Shown: one piece after another, positions 56,032 through 63,944 of the stretch | How positions within the stretch are numbered: position 1 is the stretch's first letter | Layout: every line of letters begins with the position of its first letter | Assembly (NCBI RefSeq): GCF_028275055.1 | Contig: NZ_JAQCNJ010000077.1 | Span: forward strand, 1 to 63,944 | Length of the DNA stretch: 63,944 nucleotides | Direction of reading: 5' to 3' | DNA from: Haloplanus sp. | GTDB taxonomy: Archaea; Halobacteriota; Halobacteria; Halobacteriales; Haloferacaceae | The notes under the pieces: generated by a model | The model's database searches: none | What the model was told of the DNA's origin: nothing | Seen by the model: only the letters and a program-made list of their open reading frames with translations | Translations under genes and position numbers: made by a program

Positions 56032-56039
56032 GTATAATA
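56032..56039 (+). promoter_or_regulatory. BRE/TATA of RNA unit A
   Basis: GAGGGAAAC followed by GTATAATA. The expected transcript start (about 26 nt on) falls at 56061-56063, the first base of the conserved hairpin. Confidence 0.6.
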
Positions 56040-56061
56040 GTCCACTTACCTTTCGTTTCCG

Positions 56062-56150
56062 TGGCGTTGTGCTTGTACTCGCGACGCCTGCATCTCAAAG
56101 CCCGACACCCCTCACTTCACAGCGATCCTGACAAGGGTGTCCAGGGCTTC
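56062..56150 (+). ncRNA. candidate structured small RNA, unit A
   Basis: Helix 1: GGCGTTG (56063-56069) with CGACGCC (56082-56088), 12-nt loop. Helix 2: AAGCCC plus ACACCC (56098-56110) with GGGTGT plus GGGCTT (56135-56149), giving 12 base pairs with a small internal bulge. No known RNA family recognised. Confidence 0.5.
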
Positions 56151-56192
56151 GGATGCCAAATGAAAAACCAATCGTGATAATTTGGGGGGAAC

Positions 56193-56200
56193 CTATAAAC
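56193..56200 (+). promoter_or_regulatory. BRE/TATA of RNA unit B
   Basis: GGGGGGAAC followed by CTATAAAC. The expected start is at about 56222-56224, again exactly at the hairpin. Confidence 0.6.
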
Positions 56201-56222
56201 AGACTCCGGTTTTTCATTACGA

Positions 56223-56318
56223 TGGCGTTGTGTTCACGCCCGCAACGCCTGCATCCCAAAGCCCTACACCCTTCGCGCGACAGCGGATTCGAACCCGGTT
56301 TTCCGGGTGTTATTTTTC
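56223..56318 (+). ncRNA. candidate structured small RNA, unit B
   Basis: Helix 1: GGCGTTG (56224-56230) with CAACGCC (56243-56249), 12-nt loop, one base-pair compensated relative to unit A (U-G becomes U-A). The helix-2 strand ACACCC (56266-56271) can pair with GGGTGT (56305-56310). The unit ends with a terminator-like hairpin and T run. Confidence 0.5.
56294..56317 (+). terminator. hairpin plus T-run at the end of RNA unit B
   Basis: CCCGG-TTTT-CCGGG (56294-56307) is followed by TATTTTT (56311-56317). Archaeal termination mainly needs the U-run, which is present. Confidence 0.5.
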
Positions 56319-56321
56319 GGA

Positions 56322-56699
56322 TAGGTGGAGAAAGCACACCTCAAGTCGAACGGACGCTCCATGGTCGCCAAAACCTTCAGGCCCCGAACCCCACCCGAAA
56401 ACGGGCGACGTACACAGTACTGCCCCCCGCACACATGAAGAACACGAAAGAAGACGCATCGCCCGAGGCACAACATCGGTGTGTCTCGTGTTTGGATACG
56501 TCGTAGAACCTCGGAAGCGGGGGCCGCGAGAGTCCACGGAGATGTTTCTGAGTCAGAGGCAAGGGGGAATAATAAACACGTGTCCGAACCAATGGAAACG
56601 TATGAGTCGCGTTCGACTCCGTTCCCACCGGGGGGGCCCCCACCGGCCATTTGGGCCGGTGATCCCGCGACGACCGTACGGGAGGACTACGGAGGATCG
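56322..56699. other. upstream region of the kinase at 56700
   Basis: About 380 nt. It contains the AT-rich GGAATAATAAAC (centre about 56571), a probable TATA box that would give a 5' leader of about 100 nt, or start translation at the in-frame ATG 56592. A 23-codon frame at 56435 (with a CxxC) has no support. Confidence 0.45.
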
Positions 56700-57842
56700 A
56701 TGACCGACGAGTGTACCGCGGCGATCCCGGTAGACGCGTTTCCGGATCCCGTTCTCGCATACACCGTAGACGGTCGCGACGCCCGCATCACGACGACGAA
56801 CGAGGTCTTCAAGCGACGATTCGGGGACAGCTTACCCGACGCGTTCGTCTCGACGGTGTTCGAACAGTTCAGTCGTAGTGTTACGACCGGCGATCAGGAT
56901 CCGATAACCCACCTCGTTCGGGGCGACCGTGTCGGGATTTACCTCGATTGGGCCGAAAACGGGGAGACGTTTTTTGTGCGGGTGATTCCCTCGGAAGGAG
57001 ACGCCGGCTATCTCGTTTTTTCGGATCTGCAGCAGTGTCCCACTGTCGAGGAGATGCCCGCCGTCGATCAGGTCAGTAGCGTGATCAGTCACGACCTTCG
57101 GAACCCGCTGGATGTCGCAAAGGCGCACCTCCGAGCGGCACGAGAGACGGGAGACGCGGAGCATTTCGAGTCGGTCGCCGGCGCACACGATCGGATGGAG
57201 CGAATCATTCGCGACGTGCTCACTCTCACACGAGGGGATACCGTCGTTGACCCATCGGAGCAGGTCTCGATCGAAACCGCAGCGACGGACGCATGGCAAT
57301 CGGTCGACACCGATGGGGCAACGCTGGAACTCACCGGATCACTCCCGACCGTCACCGCCGACGCCGACCGCGTTCGAAGGCTGTTTGAGAATCTGCTCCG
57401 AAACAGTGTCGAACACAACGCCGCCGACAACGGAACACGGCCCGGTGACAACGCGGGGCGCGACGCTACGGACGCACAAACACGACCCCGAAAATCGGTC
57501 GAACGAGACGCGGAATCGCCCCCGCCGAACACGGACGAAAATCGGGGGGAACGAACTCCGAAGGCCCAGGACCGGTCTCGTGGTCGAAGCGAGGAGGCGG
57601 CCCGGGAAGGTGGCGTTACGATCACTGTCGGCAGGTTGTCAGGTGGGTTCTACGTCGCAGATGACGGCACGGGGATTCCCGCGGGAGAACGGGAAGCGGT
57701 TTTCGAGCCGGGCTACTCCACGATGAACGGCGGAACCGGGCTCGGTCTCGCCATCGTTGACCGGATCATCGTGGCACACGACTGGGAAATAACGCTCACC
57801 ACGGCCGACTGTGGTGGGGCACGGTTCGAGATCCGATTCTGA
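56700..57842 (+). CDS. soluble PAS histidine kinase with a low-complexity insertion in the ATPase domain
   Basis: A 380-residue protein. A divergent PAS-like domain (AIPVDAFPDPVLAYTVDGRD) at 1-115 is followed by HisKA with VSSVISHDLRNPLDVAKAHL (His131). The HATPase N box is LFENLLRNSVEHN. Between it and the G1 box (VADDGTGIP) lies an inserted stretch of about 60 residues rich in Asp, Glu, Arg, Asn and Pro. The G2 box is MNGGTGLGLAIVDRI. ATG 56592 would add 36 residues of Pro/Gly-rich sequence. It directly precedes the Bat-type regulator. Confidence 0.87.
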   Translation: MTDECTAAIPVDAFPDPVLAYTVDGRDARITTTNEVFKRRFGDSLPDAFVSTVFEQFSRSVTTGDQDPITHLVRGDRVGIYLDWAENGETFFVRVIPSEGDAGYLVFSDLQQCPTVEEMPAVDQVSSVISHDLRNPLDVAKAHLRAARETGDAEHFESVAGAHDRMERIIRDVLTLTRGDTVVDPSEQVSIETAATDAWQSVDTDGATLELTGSLPTVTADADRVRRLFENLLRNSVEHNAADNGTRPGDNAGRDATDAQTRPRKSVERDAESPPPNTDENRGERTPKAQDRSRGRSEEAAREGGVTITVGRLSGGFYVADDGTGIPAGEREAVFEPGYSTMNGGTGLGLAIVDRIIVAHDWEITLTTADCGGARFEIRF

Positions 57843-57908
57843 TGTCACTGGCCGACCTTGTAACTGTGAGCGGTGAGGAAAAACTCGACCAAAGCGGCGT
57901 GTTCAACC

Positions 57909-59456
57909 ATGGATGATCGGCTACACCGGGCACCGATCGGTGTACTCGAGGTTTCGATCGATGGGGTCGTCGTGGACAGCAACGAGGTCGGTCGGACGCT
58001 GATCGGCGAGACGGACCCAACCGGGATCCGGCTTGCCGAGGCGTTTCCCCGGTCCGTCGACGACAGTGTGTTGACCGCATTCGAAGGCGAGTCCGTCACC
58101 GAGACCGAGTTCGAGGAGTATTATCCCGGTCCCGACAGGTGGCTCGCTGTCTCCGTTGTTGCGCTCGATGAAACCGGAGCCGTCTACTTCCGGGACGTGA
58201 CCGAACGGCGGCGGGAAACACGGTCTCTCCGCCGATTGCGACAAGAACGCAAACGAACGGAGCTCATCGACGACGTGCGTTCGGACATTCTCACGGCACT
58301 CGTCGATGCCACCTCGCGGGAGGAGGTTGCCGAAACGATCTGTCGGGGGCTCGGTGAGACCGGGCTGTACGAGTTCGCTTGGGTTGGAGAACGCGATATG
58401 GGACGTGACGACATCGTCGTCCGCGCCGTTGCGGGTGAGACCGGTGAAACCTTCGGGGCCGTGCGTGACGCGGTCGGTGGTGAGACGGTGACGACGCCCG
58501 AGGAACGTGCGGTCGAGACCGGTCAACTGCAGGTCGTCCAGCCGCTCACCGACAGTTCTGCGGTCCCTGAGGCGGTCCGAACGGCCGGGTTTGCCGATGG
58601 CGTCCAGTCGGCGCTGAACATTCCGGTCGTATACGGGTCGAACGTCCACGGCGTGGTCGGCGTCTATGCGAGTGGGACCGAGGCGTTCTCCGAACAGGAG
58701 CAAGCCAGCTTCGAGACGTTGGGCGAGGTAGCCGGGTTCGCGGTCACCGCGGTCCGAAATCGGAACCTGCTGCTTTCCGACAGCATCGCAGAGATCACCT
58801 TCGAACTCGGCGACGACTCGGTGCTGGTGGGGCTGAGTCGGTCACTCGGCTCGCCTCTGAGGTTGGAGGGGATGGTGCCACAGGCCGATGACGTGTTGCT
58901 CTGTTTCGTCTCGGTCGAGGGCGGCGGAATCGATCGTCTCGACCGGGAAACCGCGGGGATAGAGGCAATCGAGCGGGCGCGGGTCATCACCGAGTCCGAT
59001 TCCGGGGGCACCGCCGAACTCACGATCCATGGTTCGACGCCGTTGCTCGCGATCTCCTCGCTCGGTGGCACCGTTCGACGCGCCAGTTTCGGCGATGGAA
59101 CGGGACGCCTCGTCGTGGACCTTCCGCCGGACGGTGACGTTCGCCGGATCGTGGACACCATCGGTCGGGAGTACGACGCGGAGTTCGTCGCAAAGGAGGA
59201 GCGGGAACGGTCCGTGACGACCGCCCGTGAGTTTCGCGACGATCTAGACGACCGACTGACACAACGACAACGGACGGTGCTCCAAACCGCGTACTTCGCC
59301 GATTACTTCGAGTCGCCCCGGGGGAGCACGGCCGAGGAGGTCGCCGCGTCGCTGGATATCACGGGATCGACGTTGCTCCACCACCTACGTGCCGGCCAGC
59401 GGAAGCTTTTGGATGCCTACTTCGACGGTCGTGTACAGACATCCGAGCGGGAGTGA
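57909..59456 (+). CDS. Bat-type (bacterio-opsin activator-like) PAS-GAF-HTH-10 regulator
   Basis: A 515-residue protein. The N-terminal PAS (RAPIGVLEVSIDGVVVD) is followed by a coiled linker, a GAF domain (ETICRGLGETGLYEFAWVGER, then ALNIPVVYGSNVHGVVGVYASGTEAF), a bacterioopsin-activator sensor block (ITFELGDDSVLVGLSRSL) and the C-terminal HTH-10 domain LTQRQRTVLQTAYFADYFESPRGSTAEEVAASLDITGSTLLHHL. Such proteins regulate light, oxygen or stress genes; the target here is unknown. It starts 66 nt after the kinase stop, so the two probably act together. Confidence 0.92.
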   Translation: MDDRLHRAPIGVLEVSIDGVVVDSNEVGRTLIGETDPTGIRLAEAFPRSVDDSVLTAFEGESVTETEFEEYYPGPDRWLAVSVVALDETGAVYFRDVTERRRETRSLRRLRQERKRTELIDDVRSDILTALVDATSREEVAETICRGLGETGLYEFAWVGERDMGRDDIVVRAVAGETGETFGAVRDAVGGETVTTPEERAVETGQLQVVQPLTDSSAVPEAVRTAGFADGVQSALNIPVVYGSNVHGVVGVYASGTEAFSEQEQASFETLGEVAGFAVTAVRNRNLLLSDSIAEITFELGDDSVLVGLSRSLGSPLRLEGMVPQADDVLLCFVSVEGGGIDRLDRETAGIEAIERARVITESDSGGTAELTIHGSTPLLAISSLGGTVRRASFGDGTGRLVVDLPPDGDVRRIVDTIGREYDAEFVAKEERERSVTTAREFRDDLDDRLTQRQRTVLQTAYFADYFESPRGSTAEEVAASLDITGSTLLHHLRAGQRKLLDAYFDGRVQTSERE

Positions 59457-59587
59457 CGGTGCGCTCCGGGGCGTGTGTGCAACGCTGACACCGGTTGTGC
59501 GGCGGGCGTTGTAGCTACCACCCATACACCCCGGAGGCGCCGACCGCCCGTCGTTCCGGCTCCGGCGCCTCGTGGCGCGGTCGGCCG

Positions 59588-60166
59588 TCACACCTCCCCG
59601 CGATTGATCTCGTCGAACCGATGGAGAATGTTCTCATCGGTCAACAGTCGTCTGGCTCTGGTTTCGAGTCGCTCGGCCCGTTCTGCCATCGCCACGAATC
59701 GCTCGTGCTCGTGATGTGTCTCGGAATTCAACTCGGTTTCAAGCACCGCTCGCTTGGCCTCGACACTGAAGTACGTCCCGAGGGTCTCGTAGGCGAGGAT
59801 CCGTTGTTGCTGGTCGACAACCGAGCGAACGTCCTCACGGTCGACCGGCTTGCAGAGATAATCGTCGAACGGCATATCGAGTACCTCGATTCCGGGATCG
59901 ACCGCAGTTACCATGACCACCCGCCCGTAGTAGCCACGGTCGACCAGTTCCGACAACACGTCATCACCCGACATCCCCGGCATATGACGGTCCAAAAGGA
60001 CGATATCGACCGTCGTATCAGCGACCGTCGAGAGCGCGGCTTCCCCACTGTACACCGTCTCGACATCGCAGTAGCCTCGCAGTCTGAGTGCGTACGCGTC
60101 CGCCACCTCCTGCTCGTCGTCGACGATGAGTGTGCGCACATCCGTGGCGCTGTCGTTCCCTGCCAT
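59588..60166 (-). CDS. response regulator with HalX output domain
   Basis: A 192-residue protein. The receiver has TLIVDDEQEVAD, the phospho-Asp in IVLLDRHMPGMSGDD, the conserved Thr in VVMVTAVDPG and Lys in DDYLCKPVDRED. The HalX output domain follows: YFSVEAKRAVLETELN and LETRARRLLTDENILHRF. Start 60166 was chosen because the minus-strand TATA-like GTTATGTG would initiate near 60180; ATG 60184 is an alternative. It is divergent from the winged-helix gene at 60320. Confidence 0.92.
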   Translation of the reverse strand: MAGNDSATDVRTLIVDDEQEVADAYALRLRGYCDVETVYSGEAALSTVADTTVDIVLLDRHMPGMSGDDVLSELVDRGYYGRVVMVTAVDPGIEVLDMPFDDYLCKPVDREDVRSVVDQQQRILAYETLGTYFSVEAKRAVLETELNSETHHEHERFVAMAERAERLETRARRLLTDENILHRFDEINRGEV

Positions 60167-60319
60167 CTGTCCCGGTGTGTACATGGTGTCAAGACTGGAG
60201 ACACATAACTGGTCATCTTCTCCGTCAGGGCACAGCGTCTGCGCTCCTAGAGTCTCGGCCGCCGTGGGATCTGTATACTTAGCCCCGATATCCAGTATGA
60301 ACGGGGTTCTTGTAGAGGT

Positions 60320-60667
60320 ATGTCCGTTAATCCGACCCCAAAGTCGAAGCGGCAACCCGACCGAACCGAGGACATCGACCTCTCGGCGACCGAACTGTTC
60401 GAACTCTTTGGAGACGAGTACACTCGTCGCGTGTACGAGACGATCACGGATCAGCCACGAAGCGGCCGTGCGGTCGCCGACGCAGCGGGCGTCTCGCGGG
60501 CAACGGCGTACCGTCGCCTCAACGACCTCCGCGATGCAGGTCTCGTTCGGACCGAGATGATGATCTGTGAAGACGGGCATCACAAAGAACGATTCAGGTC
60601 CGTGGACACGTCCATCTCCGTCTCCCTCGGCGATGGAATCGGAGCCATGGTCGATGTCGCGGACTGA
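60320..60667 (+). CDS. winged-helix transcriptional regulator
   Basis: A 115-residue protein. LSATELFELFGDEYTRRVYETI, then RSGRAVADAAGVSRATAYRRLNDLRDAGLVRTEM is an ArsR-type winged helix, with a short basic/His wing (EDGHHKERF). A TATA-like GTATACTTA about 44 nt upstream and AGAGGT just before the ATG suggest a short leader. Divergent from the HalX regulator; possibly its partner. Confidence 0.85.
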   Translation: MSVNPTPKSKRQPDRTEDIDLSATELFELFGDEYTRRVYETITDQPRSGRAVADAAGVSRATAYRRLNDLRDAGLVRTEMMICEDGHHKERFRSVDTSISVSLGDGIGAMVDVAD

Positions 60668-60883
60668 CCTCGCGTCCGCGATCGAGCCTGTGCACCACGA
60701 TCGGCCGTCAACTCGACGACCGCTCGACAGCGGACCCGCGGGAGACACACGGCGGGGACGCCGCCACAACGACGACCCACACAGGAGCCACGGTCTGCAT
60801 GGCTAGACTCGCTCTGCTGAGCGGATCTAAATTGGTAGCCCCCGGTTACAGACGGCCACGACACGAGCGTACTGGTAGAGACG

Positions 60884-61225
60884 ATGACAAGTGCCTTTCC
60901 GCACCAGAGCCACGTCGACTACAGTCCTCACGAGCGAGCCGACCTCACCGTCTCCGGTGATTCACAGGCAGAGGCCCTCCAAGCGCTGTCGTCGGGAACG
61001 GCACAGGCGATTTTGGGGGCACTGGACGACGACCCGAAAACGACCTCCGAGATCGCGGAGAGAGTCGATACGTCGATACAGAACACGCACCACCACCTGC
61101 GGCGCCTCGAGGAAAACGACCTCGTCAAACCGATCGGCACGTGGTACTCTGTCAAGGGGAAAGAGATGACCGTGTACGCGCTTACCGCCGAGAAACTCGT
61201 CGTGCAGTTCGGGACCGGCGAGTAG
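60884..61225 (+). CDS. short ArsR-like winged-helix protein
   Basis: A 113-residue protein. SDSQAEALQALSSGTAQAILGALDDDPK-like residues around 28-50 precede TSEIAERVDTSIQNTHHHLRRLEENDLV and a wing (WYSVKGKEMTVYALT). Many haloarchaeal relatives carry a longer C-terminal membrane part; here the protein stops right after the wing (VVQFGTGE). It may be a natural short form. Confidence 0.82.
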   Translation: MTSAFPHQSHVDYSPHERADLTVSGDSQAEALQALSSGTAQAILGALDDDPKTTSEIAERVDTSIQNTHHHLRRLEENDLVKPIGTWYSVKGKEMTVYALTAEKLVVQFGTGE

Positions 61226-61318
61226 GTCACCGTGACCGACCGCCGCGTTCGGCCACATGCTCCGGGGCCGGCACGGTCCGTCGGCGGTGGGTAAACCCGT
61301 CGAGTGGCCGAGGGGGAT

Positions 61319-61499
61319 TCACCCGAGGTCAAAAACAGGTCGGGCGGGTGGCGCTATCTCGTCCGGTTCTCGGTCTCGGGACGTTCCGCGAGATGGGGTG
61401 AGCGTCATGATGACCGTGGTGCCGGTTTCGGTTTCGAACGATAGGTCGCCCTCCAGTGCGTCGACGCCCCACCTGAGTTGCCAGAGGCCGAGTCCACGC
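61319..61499 (-). pseudogene. histidine kinase HATPase, C-terminal fragment
   Basis: The minus-strand frame reads GLGLWQLRWGVDALEGDLSF, then ETETGTTVIMTLTP and ends at 61319. This is nearly the same as the C-terminus of the kinase at 50034 (GLGLWQLRWCVDNLNGDLSF, then ETAAGTTVRITVP). Upstream, remains such as NGCHIIGE lie in another frame, so the kinase part has been deleted or shifted. It is a clear remnant. Confidence 0.7.
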
Positions 61500-61796
61500 C
61501 GGGTTCACCCTGCCGTTGGACGGGTGCCGTCTCCCCGATGATGTGGCACCCGTTCGACACACTTCGAGGTTTCCGAGAGTGAAACACGGGGACCCCCTCT
61601 ATTAATCTCGGGAACCGCCGTTTCCGTGCCCGCACAGTCCCCCAGTTGATGATCTAAGCCCGTACCTCCGCGATCACGTTCGTCGCTAATCGTGCTTTGC
61701 TCCGTGCATCGGCCCTTCGATTCCGAGACCGAATCGAGCAGCCGCCGTCGTATGCAGCCGATATAACACCCGAGTCGCCGTTCGAGAAATGAAACG
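61500..61796. other. intergenic region with further kinase debris
   Basis: About 300 nt. The left part (to about 61570) carries out-of-frame kinase-like residues; the rest shows nothing recognisable. Confidence 0.4.
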
Positions 61797-63458
61797 ATGA
61801 TCGCCGGCACTACGTTAACCACGCCGACACTCAAGACGCTGGCGTCCGCCCTTTTGTGTTGGACAACCTGGAGAACGTACCGGTCCAGAGGCCGGCCCAG
61901 TGCGGAACCGTTTCTCGTGTTCTCGATGACGCTGACCGTCTGGGCAGTCGCCTCGCTTGGGGCCACGGTCGTCAGCGTTGTGAGCGTGCGCTTTCTTAGG
62001 CCGGTTTTCAACGTATTACAGTTCGGTGCCCTGCTGTTTCTCCCCGTCGCTTGGATCGCCTATGCACTCAGCTATGCCGGCCGCGGCATCATGGCGGCAC
62101 GGAGGCGGATCGTGTTGCTGTTCGGAATCGTGTTACCGGTGGTGATCGGCGCGATCGCTCTCGCTAGTGATGCCCCAAAAACGCTCGTCGGACCGGTGCT
62201 CGGACTCGCGCTCGGGTGGACGGTCCTGTACGGCTTTCTGTTGGTCCTGTATGCCCTGTATGCGACGTATCTGCTGATCGATCTCAGCTGGGGCCATCCC
62301 CGGGTGTCGAGCACACAGATAACCATGCTGACAGCCAGCGTTGTGGCTCCAAGCCTGCTCTCCGTTGCGGAGGCCAATACCTCACTGGCCGGCGGCACGA
62401 CGCTCGGTCTGCTCCTGTCGGGCGCTTTCCTGACCGCTGCAATACGACGGTACCCGGTGCTGACCGGGTTCCCGAAAGCCGACCACGTCGCACGGACACG
62501 CGTGGTCGAAACCCTGCAGGAGGCGCTCGTCGTCCTCGACTGGAACGATCACGTCCTCGACGTCAACGAAACGGCGGCGGAGTTGTTCGACGGGTCCACG
62601 GAGGGGATGATCGGCGAACCGGTGCGGACCGTCATCGACGGACTCGAACGGACCGAACTCCCTACAGGTGCCACGGAAACGGTCGCACTTCGGACATCCG
62701 AAGGGCGTCGACGGTTCCAGTTTACCGTCTCCGCGGTCAAGGACGCCACGACCAACGACGAGGGCAACCCCGTCGCCAGAACCGTACTTTTCAGGGACAT
62801 TACCGACCGAGAGACCAGAGAACAACGGCTCGCGGTTCTCAATCGGATCCTTCGCCACAACGTGCGGAACGACCTGGATGTCGTGCTCGCGTACGCCGAC
62901 CACGTCGACGACGAGGAGCTACGGACCGGCATTCGAGAGTGCACGACCGACCTTCTCGAACTGAGTAGCAAGGTCAGAGAGGCAGAAACAGTCATGACCG
63001 AGAGTACCGACTCACCGGAGTCTGTCGATCTGACTGACGTGGCTGGTGCTGTCGTGGATCAGTTCCGATCCGAGAACGAGTCGGCCGACATCTCGCTCGT
63101 CCGTCCCGACGAGGTGACTATCTCCTCTCATCGAGCCGTGCTCCGGCGGGTGCTTTTCGAGCTGGTGGAGAACGCACTCGAACACACGACAGCGGACACG
63201 CCCCGCGTCGAACTCAGTGTTCGCGAGGTGCCCGACGGGACGGTCGAACTCTCCGTTGCGGATGACGGCCCGGGAATTCCCGAGCGGGAACGAGAGATAC
63301 TCGCTGCCGGAACCGAGACACAACTCGAACACGGCCAAGGTATCGGACTCTGGTTCGTCAACTGGGCCATTACCCAGTTGGGTGGGGAGATCCAGTTTCG
63401 GGAGAACGACCCCGAAGGTAGCGTCGTCACCGTCCGGCTCTACGATTCGGTGAGGTAA
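61797..63458 (+). CDS. membrane-bound PAS histidine kinase (N-terminal 7TM type)
   Basis: A 553-residue protein. Residues 1-225 form about seven membrane helices, as in haloarchaeal kinases with the 7TM histidine-kinase N-terminal domain. A PAS follows (VVETLQEALVVLDWNDHVLDVNETAAELF), then HisKA NRILRHNVRNDLDVVLAY with His354 and an HATPase with ENALEHTTAD, VADDGPGIPERE and EHGQGIGLWFVNW. It would pass an envelope or membrane signal to regulators of the island. Confidence 0.92.
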   Translation: MIAGTTLTTPTLKTLASALLCWTTWRTYRSRGRPSAEPFLVFSMTLTVWAVASLGATVVSVVSVRFLRPVFNVLQFGALLFLPVAWIAYALSYAGRGIMAARRRIVLLFGIVLPVVIGAIALASDAPKTLVGPVLGLALGWTVLYGFLLVLYALYATYLLIDLSWGHPRVSSTQITMLTASVVAPSLLSVAEANTSLAGGTTLGLLLSGAFLTAAIRRYPVLTGFPKADHVARTRVVETLQEALVVLDWNDHVLDVNETAAELFDGSTEGMIGEPVRTVIDGLERTELPTGATETVALRTSEGRRRFQFTVSAVKDATTNDEGNPVARTVLFRDITDRETREQRLAVLNRILRHNVRNDLDVVLAYADHVDDEELRTGIRECTTDLLELSSKVREAETVMTESTDSPESVDLTDVAGAVVDQFRSENESADISLVRPDEVTISSHRAVLRRVLFELVENALEHTTADTPRVELSVREVPDGTVELSVADDGPGIPEREREILAAGTETQLEHGQGIGLWFVNWAITQLGGEIQFRENDPEGSVVTVRLYDSVR

Positions 63459-63591
63459 CTGGCCGACACGCAACCGTAAAAGACGAAGACGCCCCATAGA
63501 GCAGGAGCCAGTGTATTCCGACCGTCCGAGGACGGGGACCGGTCGTGATGCACCGAACGCCACTCTTTGACCGAGCAACACCGTGACGGGA

Positions 63592-63599
63592 TTTTTATA
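63592..63599 (+). promoter_or_regulatory. TATA box for the DUF5518 gene
   Basis: TTTTTATA, about 26 nt upstream of GTG 63621, implying a leaderless mRNA. Confidence 0.65.
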
Positions 63600-63620
63600 T
63601 GGAGCGATAGATATCCCGAC

Positions 63621-63944
63621 GTGGTTCGGATTGGTCCCCTCCAGTTGACCGAGACGTGGACGTACGGGCTCGTCGGTGGGCTACTCGCACTCCCGTTCAC
63701 CGCGCTAGAAGTGTGGCACTCCCCGGAAAGCATAACGCTCGGAGCGGTCCTCGTCGGGAGCGTATTCGCCGGGTATCTGATCAAGCGACGCGGCGGGAAC
63801 AGCACCGCGACCGGAGTACGAGCCGCACTTATCGGGGGAATACCGGCTCTCTGGGCGCTGACAGAACTGCTTCGGGCGATCTCGAACATCCCGAACCCGC
63901 CGTGGTTCCAAGCGGTCAGCGTCGGGATGGCACTCGCGTTCGGC
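63621..63944 (+). CDS. DUF5518 membrane protein, partial
   Basis: The frame opens at GTG 63621 (MVRIGPLQLTETWTYGLVGG) and runs off the right edge after 108 residues. At least three hydrophobic segments (LLALPFTALEVW, ITLGAVLVGSVFAGYLIKRRGGN, AALIGGIPALWALTELL) with the GGxxxP/AGYLxxRR pattern match DUF5518. The C-terminus is missing. The GTG start is supported by the TATA spacing. Confidence 0.8.
   Translation, partial: MVRIGPLQLTETWTYGLVGGLLALPFTALEVWHSPESITLGAVLVGSVFAGYLIKRRGGNSTATGVRAALIGGIPALWALTELLRAISNIPNPPWFQAVSVGMALAFG

Larger units (their letters stand above)
56014..56321 (+). repeat. tandem duplication of a promoter-plus-structured-RNA unit (period 161 nt)
   Basis: Two units, 56014-56150 and 56175-56321, align without gaps over about 95 nt at an offset of exactly 161. 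Shared landmarks in order are TGATAAT, a purine-rich BRE plus TATA, TGGCGTTGTG, CAT/CCAAAGCCC and ACACCC. Confidence 0.8.

Noticed and set aside
56283-56300. Minus-strand GGGTTCGAATCC resembling a tRNA T-arm
   Set aside because: No acceptor, D or anticodon arm can be built around it; it is part of the tandem structured units.
60297-60560. Long frame from ATG 60297 after a good TATA box
   Set aside because: It overlaps the winged-helix gene out of frame and is Arg/Ser/Thr-rich; the in-frame regulator at 60320 explains the promoter.
1-63944. CRISPR arrays, rRNA genes, intact insertion sequences
   Set aside because: I scanned for regularly spaced direct repeats, rRNA signatures and transposase motifs and found none.

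Overview
The window is a stretch of a haloarchaeal chromosome. Supporting signs are the high GC content, the acidic proteomes, and archaeal TATA boxes about 26-28 nt upstream of start codons (leaderless mRNAs). Many families are typical of Halobacteria: HalX response regulator, Bat-type HTH-10 regulator, UPF0058, DUF5518, DUF2339, DUF6498, and a patatin/SDR pair of the PHA-degradation type. I see no rRNA, CRISPR array or intact transposase. One tRNA gene is present.

Layout. 0-3.6 kb: menaquinone genes menF-menD (menD runs off the left edge) behind a sulfite-oxidase-fold molybdoenzyme. 3.7-12.7 kb: housekeeping genes (ribbon-helix-helix protein, UPF0058, rhomboid protease, METTL5-like methyltransferase, secreted thermonuclease, argS with a tRNA-Arg(CCG) just upstream, a K+ channel with an RCK/TrkA-N domain). 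12.9-28.6 kb: surface, membrane and redox genes (a pilin/FlaG-like protein fused to FG-GAP repeats, transporters, DUF4097 lipoprotein, PQQ-type sugar dehydrogenase, MFS, MsrA), separated by unusually long empty stretches. 29-36.8 kb: a broken patatin-type PHA depolymerase next to an intact 3-hydroxybutyrate dehydrogenase-like SDR, a TauE exporter, a small gene with an in-frame TAG, and an AAA+/VWA chelatase whose two halves meet at a textbook -1 slippery site. 37.5-42.8 kb: a DNA-repair island (UvsE, cryptochrome/photolyase, endonuclease III, Fe-S photolyase-like protein). 43-50 kb: small conserved genes, an IS200/IS605-like remnant, an orphan THI5/NMT1-like protein and two RNase H-fold genes. 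50-63.9 kb: a signalling island with three histidine kinases, a receiver-LOV-PAS-GAF protein without a kinase domain, a Bat-type regulator, a HalX response regulator and two winged-helix proteins.

The most notable items are these: (1) the chelatase gene at 33.0-35.1 kb, which probably makes a short AAA+ subunit and a long AAA+-VWA subunit by programmed -1 frameshifting; (2) a tandem pair of homologous, structured, promoter-bearing RNA-like units at 56.0-56.3 kb; (3) two leaderless micro-ORFs whose stop codons overlap the start codons of uvsE and of an RNase HI gene; (4) a PHA depolymerase homologue that lost both its catalytic serine and its frame. The window also contains an unusual number of decayed gene fragments (10.4, 16.2, 22.4, 29-30, 32.4, 36.6 and 61.4 kb), which suggests active gene loss. 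All family calls were made by reading motifs, without database searches.
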